Shown here in pieces: positions 18,403 to 27,022 of a DNA stretch of 64,000 nucleotides. Each line of letters opens with the position of its first letter. Position 1 is the first letter of the stretch. Below the pieces are notes generated by a model. The model was given only the letters and a program-made list of their open reading frames with translations, made no database searches and had not been told where the DNA came from. The position numbers and the translations under genes are program-made. The stretch comes from Polyangiaceae bacterium (GTDB lineage: Bacteria > Myxococcota_A > Polyangia > Polyangiales > Polyangiaceae): NCBI GenBank assembly GCA_009781005.1, contig WQYX01000005.1:1-64000 (forward strand), given 5' to 3'.

Positions 18403-18996
18403 TCAGGCGCCGCCGGCGTCGACTCGGTCTGCTTGTGGTGGCCACGGGAGCGGCCAGCGCATATCGCGGGCACGGTCCCAGAGCTCGAGCCGCGTTCCGC
18501 GCTTCGTGGCCGGGAAGAACACGCCGATTCGCGTCTTCAGCTTGGGTTCGAAACGCGGGGGAGTCCTCATCCCAGCATCCGGAGCTTCGGGGGCGCCCAG
18601 CATGGGAAAATCGAATCGGACACGCTCGATCAAGGTCGGCCCCTCATAGAGCTCGAGTGCGAAGCGGCCCATCATCCGAGGTGTGGTTACAGGCTCACCC
18701 ATGTCCTGCTTACGGACCGCGAGAAGAAAGATTTCTCCGCGGTCGTAGCGCAGATCGTAGACCCACTGTTCACGCTCCTTCATCGCCGGAGGATCGGGCG
18801 GGATCTTCGAGATGGGCGCACCCGCATCGCGTTTTGCTCCTCCATCCAACGGCGCCACCGCGTCGGGCGCCGCTGCATCACCGGCGCTCGCGTCGTAAAC
18901 AGGCGGCCCAGCGTCCGCGCGCGCGCCCGGAGCAAACGCGACGAAGAACCCGAGCCCGAGACCGCCGAGCACAATCAACAAGCGACAAGGCTTCAC
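18403..18996 (-). CDS. Secreted protein of unknown function
   Basis: About 197 aa. The GTG at 18996 overlaps the stop of the pseudouridine synthase gene by 4 nt (GTGA) and gives a clear signal peptide (LLIVLGGLGLGFFVAFAPGARA). A low-complexity Ala/Asp/Pro linker (about 30-65) is followed by a beta-rich domain with no family I recognise. It is the last gene of the overlapping set that begins with the PEP-utilizing enzyme. Confidence 0.6.
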   Translation of the reverse strand: MKPCRLLIVLGGLGLGFFVAFAPGARADAGPPVYDASAGDAAAPDAVAPLDGGAKRDAGAPISKIPPDPPAMKEREQWVYDLRYDRGEIFLLAVRKQDMGEPVTTPRMMGRFALELYEGPTLIERVRFDFPMLGAPEAPDAGMRTPPRFEPKLKTRIGVFFPATKRGTRLELWDRARDMRWPLPWPPQADRVDAGGA

Positions 18997-19964
18997 GCGG
19001 ATGCAGCAGGATCGAGGTCGCACGACACGGCCATATCCCATGCATCGGCCGCACCGCCAAGCAGAGTCCACAGGCGCGCGAGCTCGGCGGGAATCGGCGC
19101 ATCGGCGACGAGCACGTTGCCTTCGCCAAACGACACGGTCACGCGTGCCGCGTGAAGAGCGATGCGAGACAGCGCGATGACGCGACCATCATCGAGCGTG
19201 ATACGGCCCGTGCCGCCGTAGTCGCGATCACCCACGAGAGGCATGCGCGCGTGGCTCGCGTGAACGCGGATCTGGTGCGTTCTGCCGGTGATGGGCGCGA
19301 CCGCGAGCAGCGCGAAGCGCGTCTCACCGCCCGCAAACGCGACGATCTCCCATCGCGTTTCCGCTGGCTTTGCGTCGGGACCGGCAACGGCCCGGTGGAG
19401 CGCGTCTCTCCCGCGACCAATGGCACTCGTCCAGAATCCTTTGCAGAGTGCAACATTTTGGGCCGCGTCGCCGCGAAGAGCCGCGATGGCAACATATCTT
19501 CGCGCGTACCGACCCTCGGCGCGTGCCTTTCGCAAGCGCGCCTCCGTGCGATCCTCGGTTGCGAAAAGAACGACGCCGCTCACGTCGCGATCGAGACGCG
19601 ATGTGATGCGCAGGTCCGACGCGCGCAGCTTTGCTTGCTCTGCGACGAGCGCGACGAGCGAGTGGGCGGCGCCCGCATGATCGGGCACCGTCGGGATCCC
19701 CGCAGGCTTGTTGCACGCGAGAATGCCATCCTCCGCGAAGAGGATTGGCACGTGCGCGGCTTGCACCGTGGGATCTTGCCGAGTGCCGATACGCACCTCG
19801 TCGCCCGGCCGCACCTTCGCATCGAGCGTCGTCGCGCGTTTGCTTCCAATGAAGACGCGTCCCTCCGAGATCGCGCTGTGGTCCTCACCGGCGCACGCGA
19901 CGACGTCGGCCAGGCGTGCACCGTCCTCGAGGCGCACGACCCACCGTTTCATGCGCGCTTTCAC
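18993..19964 (-). CDS. RluA-family pseudouridine synthase
   Basis: This 323-aa enzyme isomerises uridine to pseudouridine in RNA. An S4-like RNA-binding segment lies at the N-terminus (about 10-65), and the catalytic core contains RLDRDVSG, where the second Asp is the nucleophile of the family; the usual HRLD is SRLD here. The motif GRTHQIRVHASH is also present. The GTG at 19964 overlaps the upstream stop by 4 nt; an ATG at 19952 is the alternative. The subfamily (RluC, RluD or TruC) and target base cannot be decided. Confidence 0.88.
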   Translation of the reverse strand: MKARMKRWVVRLEDGARLADVVACAGEDHSAISEGRVFIGSKRATTLDAKVRPGDEVRIGTRQDPTVQAAHVPILFAEDGILACNKPAGIPTVPDHAGAAHSLVALVAEQAKLRASDLRITSRLDRDVSGVVLFATEDRTEARLRKARAEGRYARRYVAIAALRGDAAQNVALCKGFWTSAIGRGRDALHRAVAGPDAKPAETRWEIVAFAGGETRFALLAVAPITGRTHQIRVHASHARMPLVGDRDYGGTGRITLDDGRVIALSRIALHAARVTVSFGEGNVLVADAPIPAELARLWTLLGGAADAWDMAVSCDLDPAASA

Positions 19965-22672
19965 GTCGCCGCGCTCACGAGCCGTTCGACGATGCCTTGG
20001 TCGCCGTCGACTCTCACTCGATCACCCGTCTTGAGAGCGCGCGTGACGCCGTCGACGTTGACGACGCTCGGGACACCCAGCTCGCGTGCAACGACGGCGG
20101 CGTGGCTGAGCGGGCCACCGAGCTCCGTCACCACGCCCGCGGCAAGGCAAAAGAGCGGTGTCCAGCCGACGTCGGTCGTATGCACGACGAGCACCTCACC
20201 CGGCTCGAGTTCGCTCATGCGCGAAACCGACAAGAGAACGCGCGCGCGCCCTTCGACGATGCCGGAGCTCGCGCCGATGCCGCGCAGCACGTCGCCGCCC
20301 GAAGGCGGAAGCTGCACCGACGGCGGCACACCAACGAAGGTCGCCGGCGGATCCGGACGGGCGCAATCTCGGGCGAATTCTGCGCGACGTGCACGAACGA
20401 GCGGAGCGAGGTCCGTCCGCGATGAACGCAACGCCGTCACGACTTCGTCGACCGTAAGGAAGAACACGGTGCGGACCGGCTCGACGCCCGCGTCGTCTTT
20501 CCGGAGCGCTGCCCAGTCGCGCGCAAGATCGGGCACGAGGCGAAGGATACGTCGATCGGCGTCGAGGGCCACGTCGCGGAGCGCGCCGAGCACACGCGTC
20601 ACCCATGCACGCATCTGCTCGCGACGGCGCGCCGCCATTTGCGCGCGCGCCACCAGGTGGCGCAAGAGCGTCTTCTCGACGAAGTTGAAACGCCGCAAGA
20701 TTGCGTGCATCGACGCGTGCGCGTCTTCTTTGGCGCGCGCGATCTTCGACTCCACTTCGCGCCGCTCGCCGCGGAGCGCAACGCGGATCATCGCGAGCAC
20801 CGGGCGCGGATCCTCTTTCCACCGCGGCGTCGAGAGCTCCGCTTCGCGAACGACGCGATCGCCATAGAGATCGAGAAACGCAGACAGCGCATTTTTGGTC
20901 GGGCCCTCGGGCAGCGCGGACAATGTCGCCGTCTCACGTTCCAACACGGCGCGCGCTTCGGGTTCGCGACGTGCGAGGTTGACGATGCGGGCCACACCGA
21001 TGGCCGGCCGCGCGCTCTCGAGATCGCGGATGCCGCGCGTGAGATCGTGCGCGAGCCGCTCGGCGTCGTTCGGCTCCACGCGCGCGAGCAAGCTTTTGAG
21101 GACGATATGCGTGCCGAGCGAGCTCGATGCGCACGTGAGCATCACGTCACCCGTGCGCTCGAGCAGCCTCTGCACGTCGCGGATCTTTTTGGCCACACCC
21201 TCGTCCGGCAAGATGGCGAGATCGAGCGCGTTGTGCACACGCAACGCCCGTTCGGCTTCCGCTTCGAAGCGGAGGACGTGCTGCTCGAGCCGGAACTGTT
21301 CGCGCACGAGCCGCGTGGCCGTCAGAGGAAGCCGTGCATAAAAGCTACGGCGTGACACCACGCCGAGCTGGTTCGTAAGCTCCTGCCCGCCCGCACCTCC
21401 ACCGAGGTCGACGAGCGTATGCGGATCCAACCACGGCACTTGCGCAGCGATGCGCATGAACTCGGTCAGATTCAAATAGAAGCGCCCGTAGACATTGCCA
21501 ACGAGGCGCGCATGCTTCGGCACCGAGCAGCCGAGAGTGCCAAACGCCTTGCGAAAGCCGGATTCGCTGTATGCGCCGGCCACTGACCACGTGAACGGCG
21601 TCGCAACACCCGGCAGCGCCTCACCGACATTCGCGTTGCTCCACACCGTCGCCGCGTCTCCGCCATCGGGGAATCCGCTGCCCGTCACGTGGCGCGCTTG
21701 GACGAGCCACGTGCGCGCCTGCCCGCCGTCTGCCGTTGCCTCACACGCGAACTCGACGTCCCAAGGCACGTCCTCGATCGCCTCGAGACGCTTGGCGATG
21801 CCAGCAAGCTCGGTGATCGCCGACTGCGCGAGCGCGGGGGCATCCGGATTCGGTGCGTCGCGTTCGACGAGACCGTCTTCACCAACGACGGTGGCGCGTT
21901 GCTTTCGCGCGATGGTCTGCTCGAGCACGCGGCCGTCTTGGTCGATGCGAAGCATGTCGGGCGTGGTGACGCCATCCACGACCGGGGAGCCGAGACCGAG
22001 ACCCACGTTGACGATGCGTTCACGTGGGCCACCGTGCTTGCGCGTGAACATCACGCCCGCCGCAACCGCTGGGACGATGGGCTGGATGACGACGGCCATG
22101 CCGACATCGCGAATGCGGTGCGCCGCGAGGTAGCCGAGCGCACGCCCTGAAGCGATGGATGCCCAAACGCGCCGCACGGCCCGAACGAGACCTTGGACAC
22201 CGCGCGCACCAAGGATGGATTCGGCAAGACCTGCCATCGACAAGATCGCACCGTCTTCGCACGTGGCGCTCGAGCGCACGGCGAACCCCCAAGACGCCAC
22301 GCCCACTTTCGCATGCCAGAGATCGGCGAGTTCGCTCTCGAGTCGCGATGGGAGCTTGGCCTCTAGGATTTGCTCGCGTGCCTCGGCGGCGCGCGCGTAG
22401 ACGGTTCGCCCGGTGGCCGCACGTAAAAGCGAACGCGGCTCGCACGACGGAGGAAGTTCTCGCAAAGCTGCGGCGAAAGCCTGGGCTGGGATCACCCACG
22501 TCTCGGGCACGTTGAATCCGTGACGTTTGAGCCACGCGAGCTTCGAAGCTTTCCCTCCGACGTTCTTCGGATCCGAAAGAGCAATGTCCTCTGCGAGGGC
22601 ATCGAGCGTCAGAAGCCACGACTCTTTGGACACTTTGCCGAAAGCTCCCTTCGTGAGAACGGCATCGGCCAT
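19961..22672 (-). CDS. PEP-utilizing enzyme, rifampicin phosphotransferase-like
   Basis: This 903-aa protein has a PPDK/PEP-synthase ATP-binding domain at about 30-380 (VGGKASKLAWLKRHGFNVPE; RSSATCEDG), a long middle region, and a swivelling phosphohistidine domain at the C-terminus (ELGGPLSHAAVVARELGVPS, His857). It lacks the PEP/pyruvate-binding TIM barrel of PpsA and PpdK. That three-part plan is the one known for rifampicin phosphotransferases, which transfer the beta-phosphate of ATP to the drug. Whether this one acts on rifamycins or another substrate is not shown. The start ATG at 22672 is set by the conserved N-terminus. Confidence 0.75.
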   Translation of the reverse strand: MADAVLTKGAFGKVSKESWLLTLDALAEDIALSDPKNVGGKASKLAWLKRHGFNVPETWVIPAQAFAAALRELPPSCEPRSLLRAATGRTVYARAAEAREQILEAKLPSRLESELADLWHAKVGVASWGFAVRSSATCEDGAILSMAGLAESILGARGVQGLVRAVRRVWASIASGRALGYLAAHRIRDVGMAVVIQPIVPAVAAGVMFTRKHGGPRERIVNVGLGLGSPVVDGVTTPDMLRIDQDGRVLEQTIARKQRATVVGEDGLVERDAPNPDAPALAQSAITELAGIAKRLEAIEDVPWDVEFACEATADGGQARTWLVQARHVTGSGFPDGGDAATVWSNANVGEALPGVATPFTWSVAGAYSESGFRKAFGTLGCSVPKHARLVGNVYGRFYLNLTEFMRIAAQVPWLDPHTLVDLGGGAGGQELTNQLGVVSRRSFYARLPLTATRLVREQFRLEQHVLRFEAEAERALRVHNALDLAILPDEGVAKKIRDVQRLLERTGDVMLTCASSSLGTHIVLKSLLARVEPNDAERLAHDLTRGIRDLESARPAIGVARIVNLARREPEARAVLERETATLSALPEGPTKNALSAFLDLYGDRVVREAELSTPRWKEDPRPVLAMIRVALRGERREVESKIARAKEDAHASMHAILRRFNFVEKTLLRHLVARAQMAARRREQMRAWVTRVLGALRDVALDADRRILRLVPDLARDWAALRKDDAGVEPVRTVFFLTVDEVVTALRSSRTDLAPLVRARRAEFARDCARPDPPATFVGVPPSVQLPPSGGDVLRGIGASSGIVEGRARVLLSVSRMSELEPGEVLVVHTTDVGWTPLFCLAAGVVTELGGPLSHAAVVARELGVPSVVNVDGVTRALKTGDRVRVDGDQGIVERLVSAAT

Positions 22673-22739
22673 GGGACCCGCGCATGTTAGCAAAGTTCCA
22701 CACACCACCGCGCCCCTCGCGCGCTTGCTTCTTTCGATG

Positions 22740-23687
22740 TCAGGCGTGAGCGAGAACACGGTCGTGCCACAGAAGCATTTCGATCGCGCCCGGACCTCGA
22801 TTGAACGGATAGTCGTGCGGTCCGGGCACGTCCGCAAAGTCGTGGACGATGCCAGCGGCTCGAAACGCATTCGACAACTTCGAGATCGCGCCGCGGAAGT
22901 AATCTTCCTTGCTCGTAAGAAGTCGTAGCTTCAAATCTGGGTTTTTCCCACGCGCGCCCTTCGCGAGCTCCGTCAACTCGCCGATCTGATCGTCGTTGAT
23001 GGCCGCCTGCAACGTGCCCACCGCGCCGAGCGACGACGCTCCTTCGAGCCCAACGCGCAGCGCGACGGCGCCGCCGAGCGAAACGCCGTCGATCCCCGTT
23101 GACGCAGGCGACGCGAGGATCGGGAGCTCGCGCCGCACGCGCGGCATGACGCTCTTCCAGAGGTATTCGCCATACTCATGGATGCGCGCGGGCTTGCGGA
23201 GATCGATGTCCGGCAGGTACGGGCAGACGACAACGAGACCGCGGAAGGGTTGTGCCTCGAGCGCCTTGTTCGTGTTGGCAAGGTGGCGCGCTTCGACGAA
23301 GCCTTCGAAGTCGTCCGTCGTGAGCGGAGGCGCACAAACCCGTTCAATGGCGCGAAGGAGCGCGTAATCGCGAGGCCACCCCAGGACACCGAGCTCGGGC
23401 CCTTTCAAGGCTTCGCCGCGACCATGCAGCGCGACGAGAACCGGGAGCCGCACCGTCGATGCCACCCACGCCGGAACGATGACGACGGCACGACCACCTC
23501 CGTCGAACGACCACGTCTGCGTTCCAACGGTGCCGCGCGCGAGCGGAGCCGACGCCGCGTCTAGCATCGGAGGAAGAGGTGCCGAGGCAGCGAGGGAGGG
23601 CGATCCGTCTGCAGAACGATCACGCCGCGAGCACGCTGCGAGTGCGAGAGCCGCGAGAAAACTACGTCGGTCGATCGCGTCGTTCAC
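22740..23687 (-). CDS. Exported alpha/beta-hydrolase (esterase D / PHB depolymerase type)
   Basis: This 315-aa protein starts with a twin-arginine signal and lipobox (DRRSFLAALALAAC), so it is probably a Tat-exported lipoprotein. The hydrolase domain covers about 60-315: oxyanion-hole region VALHGRGE, nucleophile elbow GVSLGG with Ser203, and a C-terminal His in GPHDYPF. This suggests cleavage of esters outside the cytoplasm; the substrate is unknown. The start is GTG at 23687. Element A lies 13 bp upstream of the start, so its promoter region may have been altered by insertion. Confidence 0.75.
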   Translation of the reverse strand: MNDAIDRRSFLAALALAACSRRDRSADGSPSLAASAPLPPMLDAASAPLARGTVGTQTWSFDGGGRAVVIVPAWVASTVRLPVLVALHGRGEALKGPELGVLGWPRDYALLRAIERVCAPPLTTDDFEGFVEARHLANTNKALEAQPFRGLVVVCPYLPDIDLRKPARIHEYGEYLWKSVMPRVRRELPILASPASTGIDGVSLGGAVALRVGLEGASSLGAVGTLQAAINDDQIGELTELAKGARGKNPDLKLRLLTSKEDYFRGAISKLSNAFRAAGIVHDFADVPGPHDYPFNRGPGAIEMLLWHDRVLAHA

Positions 23688-23700
23688 GGGACAGAGCTTA

Positions 23701-23843
23701 GAGCGTGTTTACCAGCCGTTGCGAGCGAATCGAGGCTAGGGCGGAGCGCGAGGAGCCCGCGTAAACGTACTTGGCGTACGTGCGCAGGCACCGCAGCGCC
23801 CAACCGACGTATCGATTTGCGCAGCAGGCTGGTAAACACGCTC
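23701..23843. mobile_element. MITE-like element A, copy 1 (143 bp)
   Basis: The element has 17-bp perfect inverted ends (GAGCGTGTTTACCAGCC and its complement) and a central palindrome around ACGTAC at 23765-23781. It is flanked on both sides by TTA (23698-23700 and 23844-23846), a 3-bp target duplication of the TNA type. The right TTA is the stop codon (TAA) of the gene at 23844-24251. It contains no transposase, so it must have moved by an enzyme encoded elsewhere. TNA duplications are known for the IS1031 group of the IS5 family; assignment to it is an inference. Confidence 0.85.
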
Positions 23844-24251
23844 TTACTCCTCTGGAGGCTTGGGCATCTGTCCGGTCGCCCTGTGAACGAGATCGACGAG
23901 CTCTGGGTCGGTCATCATCTGATCGCGCAGCACGCTCTTGATGTCTTCGAGCTTGCTTGGCGACAGTCCTTTGAGTCTCGATGTGGCCTGATCGATCTTG
24001 AGATCGACGTAGCCATTCACGTCGATCTCGCCCGCGCGCAACCGCGCAAGGGGCGAGGCTGTGTCGGCTGCGCCGACGCCACCGGCGTGCTCCGTGCCCG
24101 CGGTCTTATCCGTCGCCTGCGCGCCGGTCGCGTCGCCGCGTTCGACATGGAACGCCTTCGACGGAGCGTGGGTCGAGCCGACCGCACCTGTCCCCTGCAT
24201 GTCGGGGGTTGGGGGCAAACCCCCGCTTTTTCCAATACCGTCGATGCCCAT
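23844..24251 (-). CDS. Small helical protein of unknown function
   Basis: This 135-aa protein has a flexible Gly/Ala/Thr-rich N-terminal half and a helical C-terminal half (PLARLRAGEIDVNGYVDLKI then SKLEDIKSVLRDQMMTDPEL). The pattern of two amphipathic helices after a disordered arm is like small regulatory or secretion-linked proteins of myxobacteria, but I cannot name the family. A good ribosome-binding site, AGGAGA, precedes the ATG at 24251. Its TAA stop is the target duplication of element A. Confidence 0.6.
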   Translation of the reverse strand: MGIDGIGKSGGLPPTPDMQGTGAVGSTHAPSKAFHVERGDATGAQATDKTAGTEHAGGVGAADTASPLARLRAGEIDVNGYVDLKIDQATSRLKGLSPSKLEDIKSVLRDQMMTDPELVDLVHRATGQMPKPPEE

Positions 24252-24344
24252 GGGGAATCTCCTTTTATCTCCTGGTCGGTCGGGTGCGGGCAGTTGTTGT
24301 GCGAAAAAAGACAGACCCCAAAAATTCTTCCAGCGAAGCCCGGG

Positions 24345-26996
24345 CTAACGCCAGACGATCTTCGCTCGACGTACACGCCTGTCGACGTCGCGCGAACCTT
24401 GGTCGTTGAAATAAAGAATGTCGCCCTCGAGAACGATGGCAACGTCGAGCGAGGGTGGGCCGTCGAGTGTGAGCAGCGGGAAGGCCTGCGGAGGGGCCGA
24501 AGACAGATCGACCGCATCGAGCGCGACGGAATCTTGCGTGCTGCGAGCGACGATCGCATGCAAGTTGGGTGTGCTCGCATCGAGGGCAACGGACGTGGCC
24601 GCACCCTCCCCCGCAAAAGGCAATTTGATCGGGCGACGAACGAGCCTTCCAGCGCTGTCGAGCGTCGCCCACATGGCACCGTAGCCGCTTGAATTCGGTG
24701 TCTGGACTCCGAGCGGCGCTTCCTCGATCCATGCGACTTGAACACCGTCGTCTGCGGGCGCGAGCGCCGGGGTGCGCGAGTGCGCCGCCGTGGCAAGAAT
24801 GCGTTGCTCATCGATGACGCGCTTGGCGTCGCGGGCCCCGATCGCACACGCGAAGATATCCGCAATGCCGTCTTTCGGACGCTCGCGAGGGTCAGCCCAT
24901 GCAAGCCAAACGAGATCCCCGCGGGCGAGCGCAACGAGATCGCTTGCGTCGCCCGGTGCCTTCGTGATCCGTTCTTCGCGCGCGACGCGGTGGAGATCGA
25001 GTCCTACCTTCGTCGCGTACACCTCGCCGTTGCCGTCGCGGCCATCGACCCAGGCAACGATCCACCCAGAGCCGGCCCACGTGATGGTCACGTCGCTCGC
25101 GTCGCCCTTCGTCTTCGTGAGCTGAACGTCGTTCGTGCGCTTACCGGACCTGTCGATGCGTGCAACATGCACCTCTGGATCGCCGCCGTCGCTCGCAACC
25201 CACGCTACAGCACCGCCGTCTTCGGGTTTGCCGCCCGGCGCAAGCGCAACGCCACCGGCGGCGAGGGCGCGCGTGGAGAACACGATGGGAGCGCTGGCAA
25301 TACCGGCAGCGTCGATGGTGCGCGTCGCGAGCGTCAGGAGCGAGCGCGAGTCATCGCCGTGCCCCTTTCCGGCTTGCGGCTTAGGACTCGTCGCGAGCGT
25401 TGCGAGCACGGTTACGTTCCCCAAGTGCGTCGTTGCGAAATCCACCACGGTCTCGCCGGCGATCACCGCCGTGAGATCTGCGACGCGCGAATCCTGTCGT
25501 GAACCCTGGGCCGGGAGTTTTTGCTCGGGCGCAGGCTGCATGTTGGTGCGCGGACGGACTTCGGCAACGCGAATACGTGCAGGAGCGTTACCTGACGCCG
25601 CGAGGGCAAGACAGCCGTCGTCATTGCACGTCGCCCCCCAAGCGAACGATGCGGGGTCCGAACCGAATGTCAGGGGCTCGCGCTGCAAGCCAGTCACGCG
25701 CGCGTCGGTGCGAAGGAGCGTCGGAACGAACGCGGCATCCGCGCAGGCTGCAGAACCGCGGTCGCAATCCTGCAACGTGGCAAGAATGGCAAAGCCGGAT
25801 CCCGCAGCAGTGAGCTCGGGCAGCGCGCGGCCCTGCGTTTCGAGCGACAGAGGCACGCCGTCGGGCAATCCGCGAGCATCAATATGTGCAACATGCATGT
25901 GTCGAACGTCGCCGATACGGCGCGTCGGTGATTCCCACATGAGCGCGGCGCCCGCGGGGCCCGACGCGACACCGAGAAGAGCGGCGCCACCAGGCGCTTC
26001 GACGACGCTGCGGGCAGGGGCGAGCACGCCGTGCTCGTCAAGAGAAGCCGCGGCAACGAAGGGTTCATCGGTCGTGCGATCCGTCCACGCGAAGAGCAGC
26101 CGAGTGCCTGAGGTCCCGCCGCCAGGCGGGCCGACCGCGCCGAAGGCGCCGTGAACGATGCGTGCCACTTCCACGTCACCGCTCACCGTGGGCTTGTCGG
26201 CAATCGTGACGGGTGCACCAACCGGACGCGCCTCCGCGTCGAGACGCACGAACGTGAGCACACCACCGCGCCCCGCATCGGCAGACGCTTGCGCGGAGAC
26301 GGTCGATAGACCGACTCCGCCAGGTAGCTCGACGACGTGCCATCCGGTGATCCCGCGGGCAACGTGAGGAGGTGCATCGTGAACCGTGCCGTCGGCGTTG
26401 AGCGCCGCCGCAACCATGTTCGCCTTGCCATCGTGCGTCTCCTCCACCCAAAGGCACGTGGCACCTGCGTCCGTGGGAACGATGTCGACCCAGATGACGT
26501 CGTCGTTCGTGTGTGCGAGCTCCACAGGCTTACCGCGCGGCACGCCGTCGGCGCCGACCGCCATCACCCACAGCGAGTCGCCTCGATCCGCGAGCGTTGT
26601 CCACGCCACGACGAACCCGGGTGAAGGTCCGCGCGACGGACGCACGACGAGCATGTTGGTCTCGATGCCGACGAGGGCGAGAGTTTTGTCCGGACCGCGA
26701 CGCTCGCCATTCGGATCGAGTGGGACTGCGATGACGCGCCGGTCATTCCCTTCGGCCCCCGTCACCCACGTGGCGAGCGCGGCGCCACCCGGCAGCTTCG
26801 CAAAAAATGGTCCTATTGCACGCTCGTCGATCGAGGTCACGATGTGCCCCGTTACGGACGGCGTCACAGATGCTTTTTTCGGTATCGAGGCACCGGGAAC
26901 TTCCAGCGTCGTGGATTTCGCGCCGCCGCACGCGATGCCAAGTGCAAGGGCTGCCAAGAACGCACAGACAACGAGCACCCTACTTTTTCGAATCAC
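24345..26996 (-). CDS. Large beta-propeller-like lipoprotein
   Basis: About 883 aa. The GTG at 26996, preceded by AGGTAGGA, gives a lipoprotein signal (VLVVCAFLAALALGIAC). The mature part is built of repeated strands with motifs such as FVVAWTTLADRGDSLWVMAV, TCLWVEETHDGKANMVAAAL, WIVAWVDGRDGNGEVYATKV and VWLAWADPRERPKDGIADIF, typical of multi-bladed propellers with AWxD motifs. No catalytic site was seen. The same frame stays open to 27881, but that part is antisense to the next gene. The role is probably surface binding; the ligand is unknown. Confidence 0.68.
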   Translation of the reverse strand: MIRKSRVLVVCAFLAALALGIACGGAKSTTLEVPGASIPKKASVTPSVTGHIVTSIDERAIGPFFAKLPGGAALATWVTGAEGNDRRVIAVPLDPNGERRGPDKTLALVGIETNMLVVRPSRGPSPGFVVAWTTLADRGDSLWVMAVGADGVPRGKPVELAHTNDDVIWVDIVPTDAGATCLWVEETHDGKANMVAAALNADGTVHDAPPHVARGITGWHVVELPGGVGLSTVSAQASADAGRGGVLTFVRLDAEARPVGAPVTIADKPTVSGDVEVARIVHGAFGAVGPPGGGTSGTRLLFAWTDRTTDEPFVAAASLDEHGVLAPARSVVEAPGGAALLGVASGPAGAALMWESPTRRIGDVRHMHVAHIDARGLPDGVPLSLETQGRALPELTAAGSGFAILATLQDCDRGSAACADAAFVPTLLRTDARVTGLQREPLTFGSDPASFAWGATCNDDGCLALAASGNAPARIRVAEVRPRTNMQPAPEQKLPAQGSRQDSRVADLTAVIAGETVVDFATTHLGNVTVLATLATSPKPQAGKGHGDDSRSLLTLATRTIDAAGIASAPIVFSTRALAAGGVALAPGGKPEDGGAVAWVASDGGDPEVHVARIDRSGKRTNDVQLTKTKGDASDVTITWAGSGWIVAWVDGRDGNGEVYATKVGLDLHRVAREERITKAPGDASDLVALARGDLVWLAWADPRERPKDGIADIFACAIGARDAKRVIDEQRILATAAHSRTPALAPADDGVQVAWIEEAPLGVQTPNSSGYGAMWATLDSAGRLVRRPIKLPFAGEGAATSVALDASTPNLHAIVARSTQDSVALDAVDLSSAPPQAFPLLTLDGPPSLDVAIVLEGDILYFNDQGSRDVDRRVRRAKIVWR

Positions 26997-27022
26997 AGAC
27001 GCATTCCTACCTGATCTCGGCT

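Noticed and set aside
18375-20867. An 830-residue open frame on the plus strand
   Set aside because: It is antisense to the pseudouridine synthase and PEP-utilizing enzyme genes, is extremely Arg/Ser/Ala-rich, and has no recognisable domain; long antisense frames are normal in DNA of this GC content.
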